Below are positions 43,839 through 56,200 of a DNA stretch of 64,000 nt, in pieces. The position numbers and the translations under genes are program-made. Source of the DNA: Gnetum montanum (Eukaryota > Streptophyta > Gnetopsida > Gnetales > Gnetaceae); the NCBI GenBank assembly GCA_015680685.1, contig MNCI01008330.1, positions 100,053 through 164,052 of the forward strand. Direction: 5' to 3'. Every line of letters starts with the position of its first letter. Within the stretch, counting starts at the first letter, position 1. Under the pieces are notes generated by a model, which did no database searches, was not told where the DNA came from, and was given only the letters and a program-made list of their open reading frames with translations.

Positions 43839-45298
43839 CCAACATTATCAGTGAGACTAGGGAAAATTCATTTATTTTAGTTATTTATTGTATTGAAGAT
43901 AATTATTTAATTTAAATTCTAGATTTCTTTTTAGTTTATTATTTGCAAAAGGTCATGTAACCCTCTCCAACTAATACTATTCCTAGGTTTCTGTACCCAT
44001 ACTAGAGGCACCCTAGGCAATAGTCTTCTAAAATGAATTTTCTTTCCCAGTGTTGGTGCATCTAAAATTTATGCATAAACAAAAATCAAATTCAAAATGA
44101 TTGTACATTATTCAATAATAATTCTTGTGAAAAGTTCTATTAATTTGATTCATAGTATTTTTCTTCCATGGCATGGACTTTACATCATGTTTTTTTCCAT
44201 GGCATGGACTTTCTATCACATTTTTCTCCATCATGGGATCTTATGTGGTGCGTGATGTAGAGGGTGATAAAATACACTCCCCCCTCCCCCATTGTGCTAG
44301 AGTTATTAGCCTCTCGGCCAAAACTAAAGAAAAACATGAATCCAATTGTTGCGTAAGTGAAAGAAAAAAGAGGAAACATGAATTCCTAGAGACTAACTAA
44401 GACTAAATTTTTTAAATACTTAAATAAATAAACATGTAAATAGGTAAACTATTAAAATTAAAAAGCAAGGAAATGTCCTAGTTAATGACTGAGACTTATA
44501 GAGTCATTACTACTCAATATGAGACTAATCAAATGTTTTATGCAATGCAACCACTGCAATCATGTAGGAAACTAAGTATAAATCTCATGCACTCACAATG
44601 TTGAGCTACCAAGAATTCGCAAGTGGATCCTTCTCGTAACATGATCCTACCCTTTTACCCTTGGAAATTCTATTTATGAGAGACCCATGGATTCTCAAAA
44701 ACTAGTGAGACATCAACATCAAACATGAGTCCACCCTTTAGATGTCTAATCTCATCCTATGCTTCACCTTAGTTAACTTCTTGCATGTACAACAGTGAAA
44801 TAGAGATAGACTAATAAGGAAGAAATGGGACATTTGAATGAACTAGAAAGGAAAAGGGAAATGCAACATCATTGGATCCTAACCAATAATTTAATTAGCT
44901 CATTGGAGGATGAAAGCTTTCACCACTTCACAAGGGTTCTTCCACTAGTTCCTTTTACCACTACTTGCCCAACTAGTAAGGATACATCTTCAAGTCCCCC
45001 TTCAAAGATGTAAGGTAGCACTAAAACTTCCAATGCCATATAGTTTTGATTATTCCATGGTCTATGCATTGATGAAGCTAGATTGAGTGAAGTGCTACAA
45101 ATGCACTAGAAACCCAAGAATCCAGTTTGGTTTTATTCCCTCTCCACAAGTATGTAGGGAAGCTTCCTAAATTTAACATTACTAGAAACCTCTTCTCAGT
45201 ATCTCTAGCCATACTAAATAATTAAATCCATACATTGTGCTTCAGTTAGGCAATGAACATTGATTTCCATATCATGATCAAATAAAACTTTAACCTTT
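43839..45298. other. Intergenic DNA left of Ath-E, no gene seen
   Basis: No domain, LTR or RNA gene recognised. A short direct repeat (TTCCATGGCATGGACTTT, 44164 and 44195, period 31) is present. It is the left flank of the Ath-E LTR; the five bases before the LTR are CCTTT. Confidence 0.5.
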
Positions 45299-46209
45299 TG
45301 ATGAGTGGTGAAGTACCCCTATCCCCAACCATACAAATCATAATCATTCATGCATGATGTAGTCAAATTTTATCGACTCTATCATGTTTCAATGCACTAG
45401 CTCTCTAGGAAGTGACCTGGACATTAAGAACATTTTTTGTCTACCCAACTACACTTGTGAAGCTCAAGGGTATGGTTTAAGTGTAATTGAGGCACATGAC
45501 TTTTATTTCTTTTTGTTTTATGGTTTTGGTACTTGAAATAAATAGGATAAAGAATAAAGTAATTTAATGTCTACTTTAATCTAATTGACTAAATATTGTG
45601 TAACTAGTCCTAACATAAGTATCTAGTCTCACTTTCCATACACATCTTGAACACATATAACATTACTGGGTTACAAAGCCTTAAGCATTACTAGGATTAA
45701 GAAACATCATACACATGCTATAAGTAGTCACACTTATGTGTTTACTTAATCACTATTTATCTTATCTTTCTTAAGTACTTAATTATCTTAATTACTAAGG
45801 AACATTGAATAGATGACTAAAAGCATTAAATGCATAAATAAAATATTCAAGTTATCTAGAATGCCACAAGGTTTATCAAGAAGCTCATGTTTATTGCCAC
45901 ACACACTATTGTGCTCAGGTACAAAAGTTCTCGAATAAAGATTTGTACACTCAATGACTCCTACTATGGATACTTGAGAAAATATTCTAACTTTTAAATG
46001 GAAAAACTACAAGAAATTTACTACAACTGTGATAAGATGATGCCTAAACACGATGGGTTAGCACATATTTATAGGTAAGAACAAACCCTACATCAATAGG
46101 ACCACATCAATGCATCCAATGATGCATTGATGGGGCATAGTTGATGGGGTGCAATCAACAAGGCTTAATTGACAAGGTCTCATCGATGTGTTCAATTCAT
46201 GACTCATCA
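45299..46209 (-). repeat. Ath-E 3' LTR (911 bp)
   Basis: Plus-strand start TGATGAGTGGTGAAG, end CATGACTCATCA. A minus-strand TATA (CTATAAATAT) is at about 46065-46074. The U3 tip has repeated TTGATGGGG/CATCGATG motifs (46100-46200). The PPT on the minus strand, CGTGGGGGTA, covers 46210-46219. Confidence 0.88.
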
Positions 46210-46222
46210 TACCCCCACGATT
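46210..46222 (-). other. Ath-E polypurine tract
   Basis: The minus strand reads ATCGTGGGGGTA immediately before the LTR start TGATGAGTC. Ath-C has GTCATGGGGGCA at 54309-54320. Confidence 0.85.
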
Positions 46223-46389
46223 GAATGACAACTCATCCTCAAGTTCTTTACAAAATTGGAAAGTTATGGGATTGTTAACTAGCATCTAAGTCAACAAAAG
46301 TACATGACAAAACTAAGTGCTTGGGTGTACGGATCAAAAAAATTACAAATTGTGATGTTCATGAAACAAAATTGGACACCAAACAAAAA

Positions 46390-48720
46390 TTAGATAACAC
46401 ATCCTCCGATGACGTGAAGATAATTAAAAAGATCACATAGTCCCAGGCAGTGGAGGCTCTTGAGGCTCCAATGAACCTTATCCAACTTTAGGCACATGTG
46501 TTGGTTGAGGTTGTTGTGGCTATCCAACTGCTATAGAAACTTTTGGTGGAAAATGGAAAGAATCTAGAATTCTTTCATTTTTTCCTCCTTACTCTTAGGA
46601 TCATGCACAGTCCACATAGCTTCAAAAATGTGGGCTTGAATGGGAACATCCCAAGGATAGGGAAGTGCTAAGAATAGCTCCTTAGCATTGACAAACCAAG
46701 TAGCAAATTATTTGTGTTCAATATTGAATGCCCTGACTATGTTCTGTAGTCATTCATTCTCATAGCTAGGTTCTCAGTAGTTAATCTTTGATTAGTGAAT
46801 CGTGTCTTAAGAACTTCAAGTCCAAAATTTGTCATCTTAAGCTTTGGTTTGGTGTCCTTATGGTGCTTGAACTTGGCCTCATACAATAAGTATGAGCTAG
46901 CCATCTATTTTTCAACTTTTAATCATGATTATCTAACAGTCAACATTGCAAGATTTGCATACCAGAGATTGGCCAATTCCATATATTCTATCATTTCTTT
47001 GATCTACAACTCCTTCAGGTGAATCTCTGCTTTGTTATAGGCATTTATCCCATTAATGATAGACTACTAAACTTCTCTTCCTTGCTGGAGTTGCTGGAGG
47101 ACCTCATTTACTTTTTCCTTAGCCATTTGGATATGCTTCTCATTCACCTCCTTTTGTAGGCCAACTTGGTCTCTATAGTGATTCTTGACTCTTTCAAATT
47201 TGAGAGCCTCATTCTTCCAAGTAGTAATTTCAATAGCAGATTTTTGGAATAAGGCACAAACTTCCTCCATAAAAAGATTGTGATTTTATACTAATAATTT
47301 CCTTAATTCCATAGTTGCTCTGGCTAGCTTCTCCTATCGTTGATGGATAAATTCTTGCATTTTTTGTTTTTATGCATCAACATATCATAAGAAGTCATTT
47401 TCTACAATCAGTGTTTTATTTTCCTAGTGTATCTAAACCAAGTCCTTTTAAATTGGATAGGTCTTTACTTTGGCCATGGATTGGTTAAAGATAGATATCA
47501 CCATTCCCTTCTTAACTTGTTTTAATCTTTCTTAAAGTTGCTAAATCTTCATATTTCTTTATTGCAAAGTTGAGAAGTGCAAGGTCAACAAAGAGGGCAT
47601 GTAATTTAGAAACCTCCACATTCAAGCATTGGTTTTGTTCTTGAGCCATTTTAAGTTACCCTTCTAAGATGGTACATTTTCCCTTTGCCTCAAGAATCTC
47701 TAACTAGGTTCCAATAATGTTGTCTAGAAAATCAAAGATGCTTGAAATTGGTTGTCCATTTCCCACCAATCGGTTCAGTAACTTTTCATGCTAGGTTGCA
47801 TTCAATCTTTTGTTGATAGTTCCTGTAGATATCTACACATCTCAAAGCATAGATGCATCTAGTATAGATGTTGTAGATGCATTAAGTACTTTCGCTATTT
47901 AGTTAGCACCCACTTTTGTAGTTGTCTCCTGCCCTTGGTGCTGCATCACTAGTACAGTTGCTCCCTCATCCTCCTCCAAGCATATCAAAAAGGAGGAAAT
48001 ATTTTTAGAGATTTTTGGGAATAAATGGTATTGTGATAAAGACATTGTCATCTCTTGGAATCTAGGATTCAATCTCACGACTGGCTATGTTCATTAGAAT
48101 GAGAATATTAGACCACCTTCCTCTATCTAAATAATTGTTTGAGCCACCACATTAAGATGACTCATCATAAGTCAATATACAAATGGATCTCCACCACTCA
48201 TTCCTACTCACTACTCCTACTCATGCAAAAGCTATTCTCAAATTTCATGTAAGTGCGCAAAGGTTATGTGGCCTTCGACATTATTTCTTGAGTGGATGGT
48301 GGAGGTGGCAGTTACTACTTTTCTTCCTTAAATAGGGTAGACATATTATCTTTCATTATTTTGGACCAAGAGGCTATATGAGTATGCCTGATCATGTTAT
48401 TTACATAGTTGATTATACTTGCACTTTTGCAAATTTTTCAGATAAGACATGGAAAAGGCAAGACTTTCCTTCCATGTTCATTCTCATTGAAATGCTTTTC
48501 TATCTCTAGATAGATTAATTATGGAATGTTTGTTGGAAATCTCCCACTTAGATTGGCACATGCTCAAGTAGAGGAGGTAGTCACCTTACTCATCCGCATT
48601 GTCAGATTAAGGTGATAGGCCACTATTTTGAAGTATATGCACTCTATTGATGTAAGCACACAAAACTCCTTGTAGTAAACCCTGTAACACCACTATGACC
48701 ACTCCTTTTTAATCTCTAGA
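46390..48720 (-). pseudogene. Ath-E extra ORF: coiled-coil protein in the envelope position
   Basis: A decayed sense-strand coding region lies between integrase and the 3' LTR. It opens with a globular-looking part (EFCVLTSIECIYFKIVAYHL, ESQIPRDDNVFITIPFIP), then an acidic patch EEDEGATVLVM. After it comes a long coiled coil, of which 47270-47067 is still open (MEEVCALFQKSAIEITTWKN, MAKEKVNEVLQQLQQ), and a C-terminal motif MWTVHDPKSKEEKMKEF near 46620-46570. Stops are chiefly TAG/TAA at probable Gln codons, and one or two frame changes occur. The C-terminal motif is shared with Ath-I (14850-14888). Ath-C lacks the whole region. This could be the Athila env-like ORF or another captured ORF. 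Membrane segments are not evident, which argues against a true envelope. Confidence 0.65.
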
Positions 48721-49786
48721 TTAGCTTATGTAGACAACTCTACCAATGTGTTGCAGAATTAGGCAACCCAAGAGCCTATGTGATGGCTTTAACTATGTAG
48801 AACACCTAATTGTGCTTGATTTTCATAGCAGAACCTACCTATCTATTATTTCAAAAGAGGTACATATCTCCCATGTACCACTCTCCACTAGAAGTTATGA
48901 TTGGCCACATGGGAAAGGTTTGCAATTTTCTCTTTACCTCTTTTGGAGCATGTTCTAAAAATGGCCCAAAGTTCAATTCTTGAAAATTTGAGTGTTGTAC
49001 ATCACGAGGCTTGATTATGTCGAGACAAGCTTATGTTATTCTCACTTCAAGTCTTAATATGGGCCCTAGTGCCTTCCCTCACTACAATTGTTTTATTGTA
49101 GCCTCTTCCTTAAGAATCTATCAAATAGATTCCACTTCAGTCTCCTCCCGAAGAGGTCCTATTGCATGGGTTTCTTTTGCCTATTTCTGGGCTTATTCTT
49201 ATTGGCCCCTTCCAATTCTAGATCATTTCTTCCCTGGTTGAGATGATCCTCCTTTCTACGGTCTTGTTAGTCTCAGTGCCATATGTAATCACAACATGAC
49301 CATGGGTTAGCAATTATTGTGTAACATGAAACAATTGGAATACCTTATCTTGTTAGGAAGGTTACATCTGGCTAAGTTATGATTATGGCATATTTGATCA
49401 ATTTTAATCATTAGTTGAATTGTATCTTAATATTAATAAGTAATTATAGTAATACTGAAGGGTGTTGAAAGAGTTAAACTCTTAAAAGGTGATGGTTCAA
49501 TATCATTATATTCTTTAACCCTTTGGGGGATTCAGAAAAATTTTCAAAATTTTTTTGTCAAAAGCCTTACTTTTTGTAGCCCCCATGACTAAGAGCTTAC
49601 CTTTGGTAGCTACAAGATTAAATAATGGAGTGATTTGGACAAATAGTCAAGACGTTATGGGCTCTAGAAGGTTTGGAGCTCTAAAAAATGGCAAGAACTC
49701 CTCTCTTGTTGTGAAGCAAATGACAAGAACTTTCAAAGTTCTCGATAGTATTCATTGGATTTTTATGTTGAGTTGACGGGGCCTAG

Positions 49787-49804
49787 TCGATGGGGCCCCA
49801 TCGA
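49787..49804. repeat. 18-bp perfect palindrome
   Basis: TCGATGGGGCCCCATCGA, embedded in more TTGACGGGGCCTAG/CTAGGCCTAGTCAA inverted sequence (49774-49840). It resembles the TTGATGGGG repeats at the Ath-E LTR tip. Confidence 0.9.
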
Positions 49805-51228
49805 CGAGGTCAGTTGCATCAACTAGGCCTAGTCAACATGGTTGTTGACAACTATTGACTTTGGTCAAACTTTGAAAATACAAGAAGTTTTTGAGTGAAA
49901 TTGGAGTCAAATGGAAGCCCAAAAAGCCATGAACATGATGAAAAAAATAGAAGAGGTTGCTGGAGTTTAGAAAATTCAAGAAATTGAGAAATTTTCAGAA
50001 AATGGTTGGAGAATGAAGTTTATGAAAGTTAAGGAGCACAAAGTTGGATGCCCAATGGGGCATGCAAAAGATATTATTGTGGCAATGTCTAACATAGGGG
50101 GCTTAACTATCCAAACCAAGAGATATGCAAGTAGGTCCTCTCCATAGTAGGCACATATCCTTTTTACCCTTGCATAACCTTAACTAAGGGGTCCGTGGGT
50201 GCCATAATTGATTAATGAATACGAAAGTTAAGAACCACCCAAAAAGAATCTATCCAAGAATTCCAACACATCAGACTAAGACATTAAACATAACATAGAC
50301 ATTGGTAGTGAGGTGAGTTATACCAGCATAGATGGATGACTGAGAAGTTGCGATGAAATCCTAAATTGAGGTCATAAAAGGTCCCTTGTGGAATTTGTAT
50401 TTAAAATAACTCAAGAGAAGCCATCCTTAGTCCAAATCAAAACCATCCACTCTCAGTGACTTCACATCACCACTCCAAGATCAATCCACCCCCTCAAAAC
50501 ACAAGAGTGCTTCCAAAAAATGATCATCATTCTATAATAAGAAGAAAAGAGAAGTAGGAAGTGAGAGAGGGCCTTAGTTAGAGGAGAACTTTAGGCATGG
50601 GTAACATGTCTTTCTAGTCCCATAACTAGTGCTTGTATCCCATTTATTTATCTAAGGGATGTTCTTTAGATTCCCGTAATTTTTTTAAAATGAAAACCAC
50701 ACCATGCAAAGACTTTATTTAACTTCTTATTATTGGTCAACTCAAAATGGTAAGAAGTCAATGAAAACACTCGAGCACCCAAGTAAGTAGAAGAGTACAA
50801 AGAGTATTGATTCCCCTTCAAGTCACGTCCTATGCAAACCTTTGAATCCTTTCCAATTCCAAAAACCCTAAGATCCCAAATATATTAAAATTTTATTTAA
50901 TGAAAGGGACCTCAAATTTCCAAAATAAGAAAAACTGTAGAGTTTTTGAATGGATGCATGTCATGGACTCATTACTTGTTCCATGAAAAATAAACCATGT
51001 CTTAGTCATCAGACATTAGAATTCAAAAATACAAACCAAACATTAGTAATCAAAATATTATGCACAAATCACCATTAGTAAACAATAATATTGTTATTAT
51101 GTCCTATCGTAATAAAGAACTTTTATTAGTAACAATAATTAAAATTCACACACAAAAATGAAGTAATTTATATAAAAAAGTGTAAAATATTCAATAAAGA
51201 TAAAACATACTAACAATGTTGTAAAACA

Positions 51229-51279
51229 AAAATTGAGAAAATCAATAGGGTGAAAAATTGAGAAAATCAATAGGGTGAA
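51229..51279. repeat. 25-bp tandem duplication at the integrase junction
   Basis: AAATTGAGAAAATCAATAGGGTG occurs twice with a 25-bp period, next to the point where Ath-E integrase homology ends. Confidence 0.85.
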
Positions 51280-51289
51280 ATATATAGGG

Positions 51290-53508
51290 AGTCTCTCATA
51301 TATTTGCTAATAGTTACTATTAAAATCTTTGTAATCTCCTTGTTAGCTACCTCTACTTAATCATTGGTGTGGGGGTGATAGGGTGTTGTTAATTTATGTT
51401 CAACCCCTAAGCATTGCATGAGTTTTCAAAAGTGGCACTTGTAAAATGAGTTCCATTATCAGAAATCAGTGCACGTGGCACTCCAAACCTATTTCCAACA
51501 TTTTTTTGTACAAATCGAATAGCAATGGGATGATGTACAATCGGTGATAGCTATTGATATTGCCCATTTGGTACATAGTTGACTTCTATGATGATGTATG
51601 TCTTTCCATTGGACATGGGTGTGATGGGACCCATGAAGATAATGCCCCATATGTCAAAGGGCTTTAGTGGTTGAATCCACTATTGAGGATCATCCATTCG
51701 AGTGGTCATCCCACCATCTTGTTGATAGCATTCATAGGATTGGACAAACTAGTGGGCATTCCTAAAGATTGTAGGCCAATAGTATTCTACAATTAGGATT
51801 TTTATGGTTGTGCATCCCCCACATAGTGGTCTCTTCAAGGGCCTTCATGAGCATCCTAAAGAATGTGTAATTGGTCTGCATTACAAACACACCAACGAAC
51901 AAGGCCATCAACACACACCTTGTAAAGGTGTCCATTTATTTCCATGAAGTACTTAGCCCAATGAAGAAATTGTTGTTTCTTCCTAAAGTCCAGATATTGT
52001 GGCATTTCTTGAGTGAAAAGATAAGTGAGGATTCCATCATTCCATTTTGATTGAGTGGGTACTTTATCATTTATTACTCTTGTAAAGAGGAGTTCATTTG
52101 AAAATTGATCAAAGAGTGAACTCTTCTCCTCTTAATTATCCCATCTTAATCGAGAGATATGGTCAATGACCACATTCTCAATCCCTTTCTAATCTACCAT
52201 TGTGAGATTGAATTCTTGCAAGATCACAAGTCACTGTATGATATGAGGGCTAACTGTTGGCTTGTTCATTAGGAAGCTGATGGCACTATGATCTATATGC
52301 ACAAACATCTTATAGCTAAGCACATAGTAGCTAAACTTTTTGAGAGTATACACCACTACCATTAGTTCTTTTTTGGTTATGGTGTAATTCAACTATGCAT
52401 TCACAATGCTTCAACTTGCATAATGGATGTAATATGGACATTTCTTATTGTCCAACTACATAAGCATGACTCCAAAGGCATAATTAGATGCATTTGTCAT
52501 TATGTGAAATGTTTTGAACTAGTCTAGTGCTCATAGAATTGGATTTTCTATGAGTTTTTTCTTTAGTTGTTGGAATGCATGTTCACACTTCTTGGTTGAG
52601 ATGAATGGAGCATCTTTCTTTGTAAGCTTGACCAATGGCTTTGCAATCTTAGAGAAATTCTCTATAAACTGTTAGTAGTAGCTAATGTATCCAAGGAATG
52701 ATTGGATTTCTTTAACTATCTTTGGTTGGTGCGTGATTCTTTGCATGACCCTTATCTTTTCTAGGTCTACCTCAATCCATGCTTGCATAACGTTGTGCCC
52801 TAATACTATGCCTTCCTAGACCATTAAATGGCTTTTCTACCAATTTAGACTAAGGTTTGTTTCAACACATATTTTTAGTAGTTGCTCAAGGAAATCCAAG
52901 GCTTGCTCAAATGTAGCCCCATAGGTAGAGAAGTCATCCATAACGACTTCTACTCTGCTACTAATTTGTTGTTGAAAAATAATAAGGACTAGGCATTGGA
53001 ATGTTGTAGTGGCATTACATAGACCGAATGACATCTTGTAATATGCAAAAGTTTCACAGGGACTCATGAATGTTTTTTTGTCCTGATCCTCTTATGCAAT
53101 CTAGATTTGGTTATAGCCACTATAACCATCCAAGAAGCTATAATAACAATGCCTAGCTATAGTGTCCAACACTTGGTCCACAAATGGCAATGAAAAATGA
53201 TCTTTAAATGTGGCCATATTCAATAGCCTAAAGTCGATGCAAACCCACTATTTTTCATCTTTCTTTGGCACAATTACAAGTGGGCTAACCCACTCACTAT
53301 TTGTGATTGCATAAATGAACCCCACCTTGAGGAGTTGTTCTATTTCCTCTTTGAAAATTTGCTTCAACTAGGGATTTAGCCAGCTCTATAGTTGTCTTCT
53401 TAGCTTCATGGTCAGGTCAATGTAGATATAATGCTAGCATATCCTTGGATCGATTCCAATCAACTCAAGATATTACTAAGCAAAGTTTGTTGTCCATTTG
53501 TTAACCAC
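51290..53508 (-). pseudogene. Ath-E pol: RT, RNase H and truncated integrase
   Basis: RT is best at 53340-52837: NSEWVSPLVIVPKKDEK, FLDGYSGYNQI, ETFAYYKMSFGLCNATTTFQ, and VEVVMDDFSTYGATFEQAL, with the active site VMDD at 52933-52944 intact. RNase H follows leftwards (about 52560-52220), and integrase at 51880-51300 still has RALISDNGTHFTSATFEN with the second Asp in place. Homology to Ath-C integrase stops after ITKILIVTISKY (about 51300); the C-terminal integrase domain is missing and 3' non-coding sequence follows directly, indicating a deletion. Confidence 0.85.
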
Positions 53509-54308
53509 TGATGAATGGCGAGGTATCCCTCTGCTCAACCATATGAATACAAGCATACACGCATGATCCAGTCGAATTTCAAGGACTAAGTGCTTATGCG
53601 CCTTTACAGAACCTAGATGGGTTAGTCAATCGTTGTCTTCCCAAGCTTACTTGTATAGTGTGATTGTATGGTTAAGTAAACTTGAGGTATATGATTTCTA
53701 TATATTTTTATGTTTTATGTCCTAGTGCTACAAAGGAAGAAGTCAACTAATTAAGTAACCACTTTAATTTAACTAATCGACTATTCTCTAACTAGTCCTA
53801 ACACCAACATTTGTTCTCACTTGCCGTTCACATCCTAAACCAATGCAACACTATTGGAATTACCAAACATTAATCGTTACTAGGTTACCAAGTGTTTCAC
53901 ACATGCTTGAAGTGGTTGTATTGAGTGTGCTTACTTAGGAGAGTTAACAAGGTGAGAGATAGAACATTAATTAACTAAGCATTAAATAGTTGTAAATAAC
54001 ATCAAATAAGCTATTCTGAATGTTGCAAGGTTTATCACAAAGTTGGTCTTTATTTCTGGCCACAAGGCATGCCTAGGTACGCAATGCTTAAATAAGGATT
54101 TGTTCGCCTTATGAATCCTACTGCGGACACTAAGAAATAATTGTAACTCTGAGAAGGGAAAAAGACAAGAGTTTAGGTAAGGGAATAAGATTAATGAACT
54201 AACTATTTCCAAACCAAGTGCACCCACCTCTTATTTATAGGCGACAAGACTAGCTACAATATTGCTTGAAAGGCTCTAATATTGTAGCCCTAATATCACA
54301 GCTCATCA
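53509..54308 (-). repeat. Ath-C 3' LTR (800 bp)
   Basis: Starts TGATGAATGGCGAGG and ends CACAGCTCATCA in plus coordinates. A minus-strand TATA (CTATAAATAAGAGG) is at 54228-54241. It aligns closely with the surviving half of the 5' LTR (62679-63184). Confidence 0.92.
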
Positions 54309-56200
54309 TGCCCCCATGACTGAATGAAAACTTATCCATGAGTTCCTTACAAAATATTAGAAAGGCATGGGATTATTGATTGAATGAGAACTGACAACGA
54401 TAAGGAATAATAGACTCAAAGTACCTAGTAAACGGATCAACAAACATATTACAACATTGGTGTTCACACCCTTTGTGGTGAATAGTATACATTGATGATA
54501 TCCATACCCTCATCCAATAGCTTGAAGAGAAAGAAAGAGAGAAACTAAAATGAGACACATTGCTACTAATGTCAAAAATTTGCACTCCATTGTTCATCCA
54601 TAGCCACATGACCAAACTTGTTCCTTATGTAAATGCTCCAGCTTCAATCCAACCTGAGTGCTTCCTCCTATCCCAGTTCATTGTTCATGTAATTTCCATC
54701 TGTACACACAACACAGTCACAAATTAGCAAGGATAGATAAGCCATAATGCAATTGATACCTTGCCTCGATATAAGCACATTGGCTGGGTTATGGTTATGG
54801 AAGATACTGGGTTAGAGGTTTTTAACTAATAACTACCCAAGGTGTAGGGGTGAGATAGGTGATTGAATGGAAAAATTTGTAATAGGGCGACCATGACTTT
54901 GAGAGAGCCTCCAGTAGTGATAGGGTGGAAAAACTAAAGGAACAATGAAGATGAGGGGAAAAACAACGGTGAAGCCAATAAGATGGATTTCATGGATGGG
55001 GATTAAATAATAAATGGTTGATTGCAAAGAATGTTTAAGGAAAAGAACATAATAATTGCACCAAAAAGGAATGCTAGTGGGTCTTCCCCAAAGTAGGCTC
55101 ATGCCTTTTATGCCTTGAAAAACCCACAAACCAAAGAGTCCATAGGCTCTTGGAATGACATATGGAAATAAAGGTTAAGAACTTACCCACAAGAGTTTAC
55201 TGAAGACTAACAATGCATCAACTAAGATATAGACTAATCATAAAATCAACAATGAGGTGGAATATGAAAAGAAATATGAAAGGAGAAAGGTTGTGTAAAG
55301 TCCCTTGTGTATTATGGGTTTAAGGTGACTGAATAAAATTCATCCCAAGTCTAGACTCACCAACCACATCCAGCGACCTTGCATCAACACATTTGACCAA
55401 CCCATCCTCATGAAGCAACAAGAATGTGTCCATCGAGTTACCACCATTCCAAGGAGAGAAAGATAGGAAAGTAGGAAGCAAGAAAGGGCTTTAGGTAGAG
55501 GGAACCTTCAAGCATGGCTAACATGTCTTTCCAATGCCATAACCAATATTTGCAACCCATGTTTCTTTATTATGTCTAAGGGGTGTGCTTTGAATTCCCA
55601 CTAGTTTTTTTTCTACGTGAGAACCACACCATGCAAAGACTTATTTAGATTCAGTCAACTTCCTGATATTTGGTCAATAGTGGAATGGTAGAAAACCCAT
55701 GAAAAACATCCAAGTACCTAAGAGAATAGCTAGCACAAGTGTGTCGAATCCCCTTGAAGTCACATCCTTTTCAACCATTAAGTCCTTCCTTGGTTTGAAG
55801 AATACCAAGTCATCAATTTATTAATAAGTTTATTTAGCAAAAAGGGACAATACAATTCCAAAGCCAAAGGAGACCACAACATTGAATGGATGAATGGAAA
55901 ATGTGGACTCATTGCCTATTTTATCAAAAGAACCATATCTTAGTGTCAACATCAAAAGTCAAAGGTAAAAGCCAAACATTAGCAATCAACATTATTATAG
56001 TCCAACTCATCATCATAAGCACTTATTATATGATGAATGAAAGTAAATCAAATAAAGAAATAGTAAAATTGTGAACAATGGTGTAAAAAAAATAAGTAAA
56101 ATTGAAAAGAAGTGTAAAATAAAAAATGTGTAAAACAAAAATACAAAAGGAGCTGAGGGCGTAGAATGGTTAGCATTTGTGGCCATCTCCCCCATGACTG
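54309..56200 (-). other. Ath-C polypurine tract and 3' non-coding region
   Basis: The tract TCATGGGGGCA abuts the LTR. The remaining 1.9 kb has only short frames without domains (for example 55129-54833, 54615-54373) and aligns in part with Ath-E 50095-50680, so I read it as untranslated. Confidence 0.6.

Larger units (their letters stand above)
48721..51290 (-). other. Ath-E 3' non-coding region
   Basis: From about 50095 to 50680 it aligns with Ath-C 55080-55620 (AGTAGGC, GGGCCTTAG/GGGCTTTAG, CATGTCTTTC, AACCACACCATGCAAAGACTT). 48721-50090 has no counterpart in Ath-C; its upstream half may hold the decayed start of the extra ORF. An 18-bp perfect palindrome lies at 49787-49804. Confidence 0.6.

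Noticed and set aside
48746-49241. Plus-strand frames near the Ath-E extra ORF
   Set aside because: They look protein-like in places, but the minus strand gives a more continuous coiled-coil coding signal just downstream; strand for 48720-49250 remains undecided and is left uncalled.
45299-54308. The LTRs at 45299 and 53509 as a single element pair
   Set aside because: Each has its own polypurine tract on its right side, so both are 3' LTRs of different minus-strand elements.
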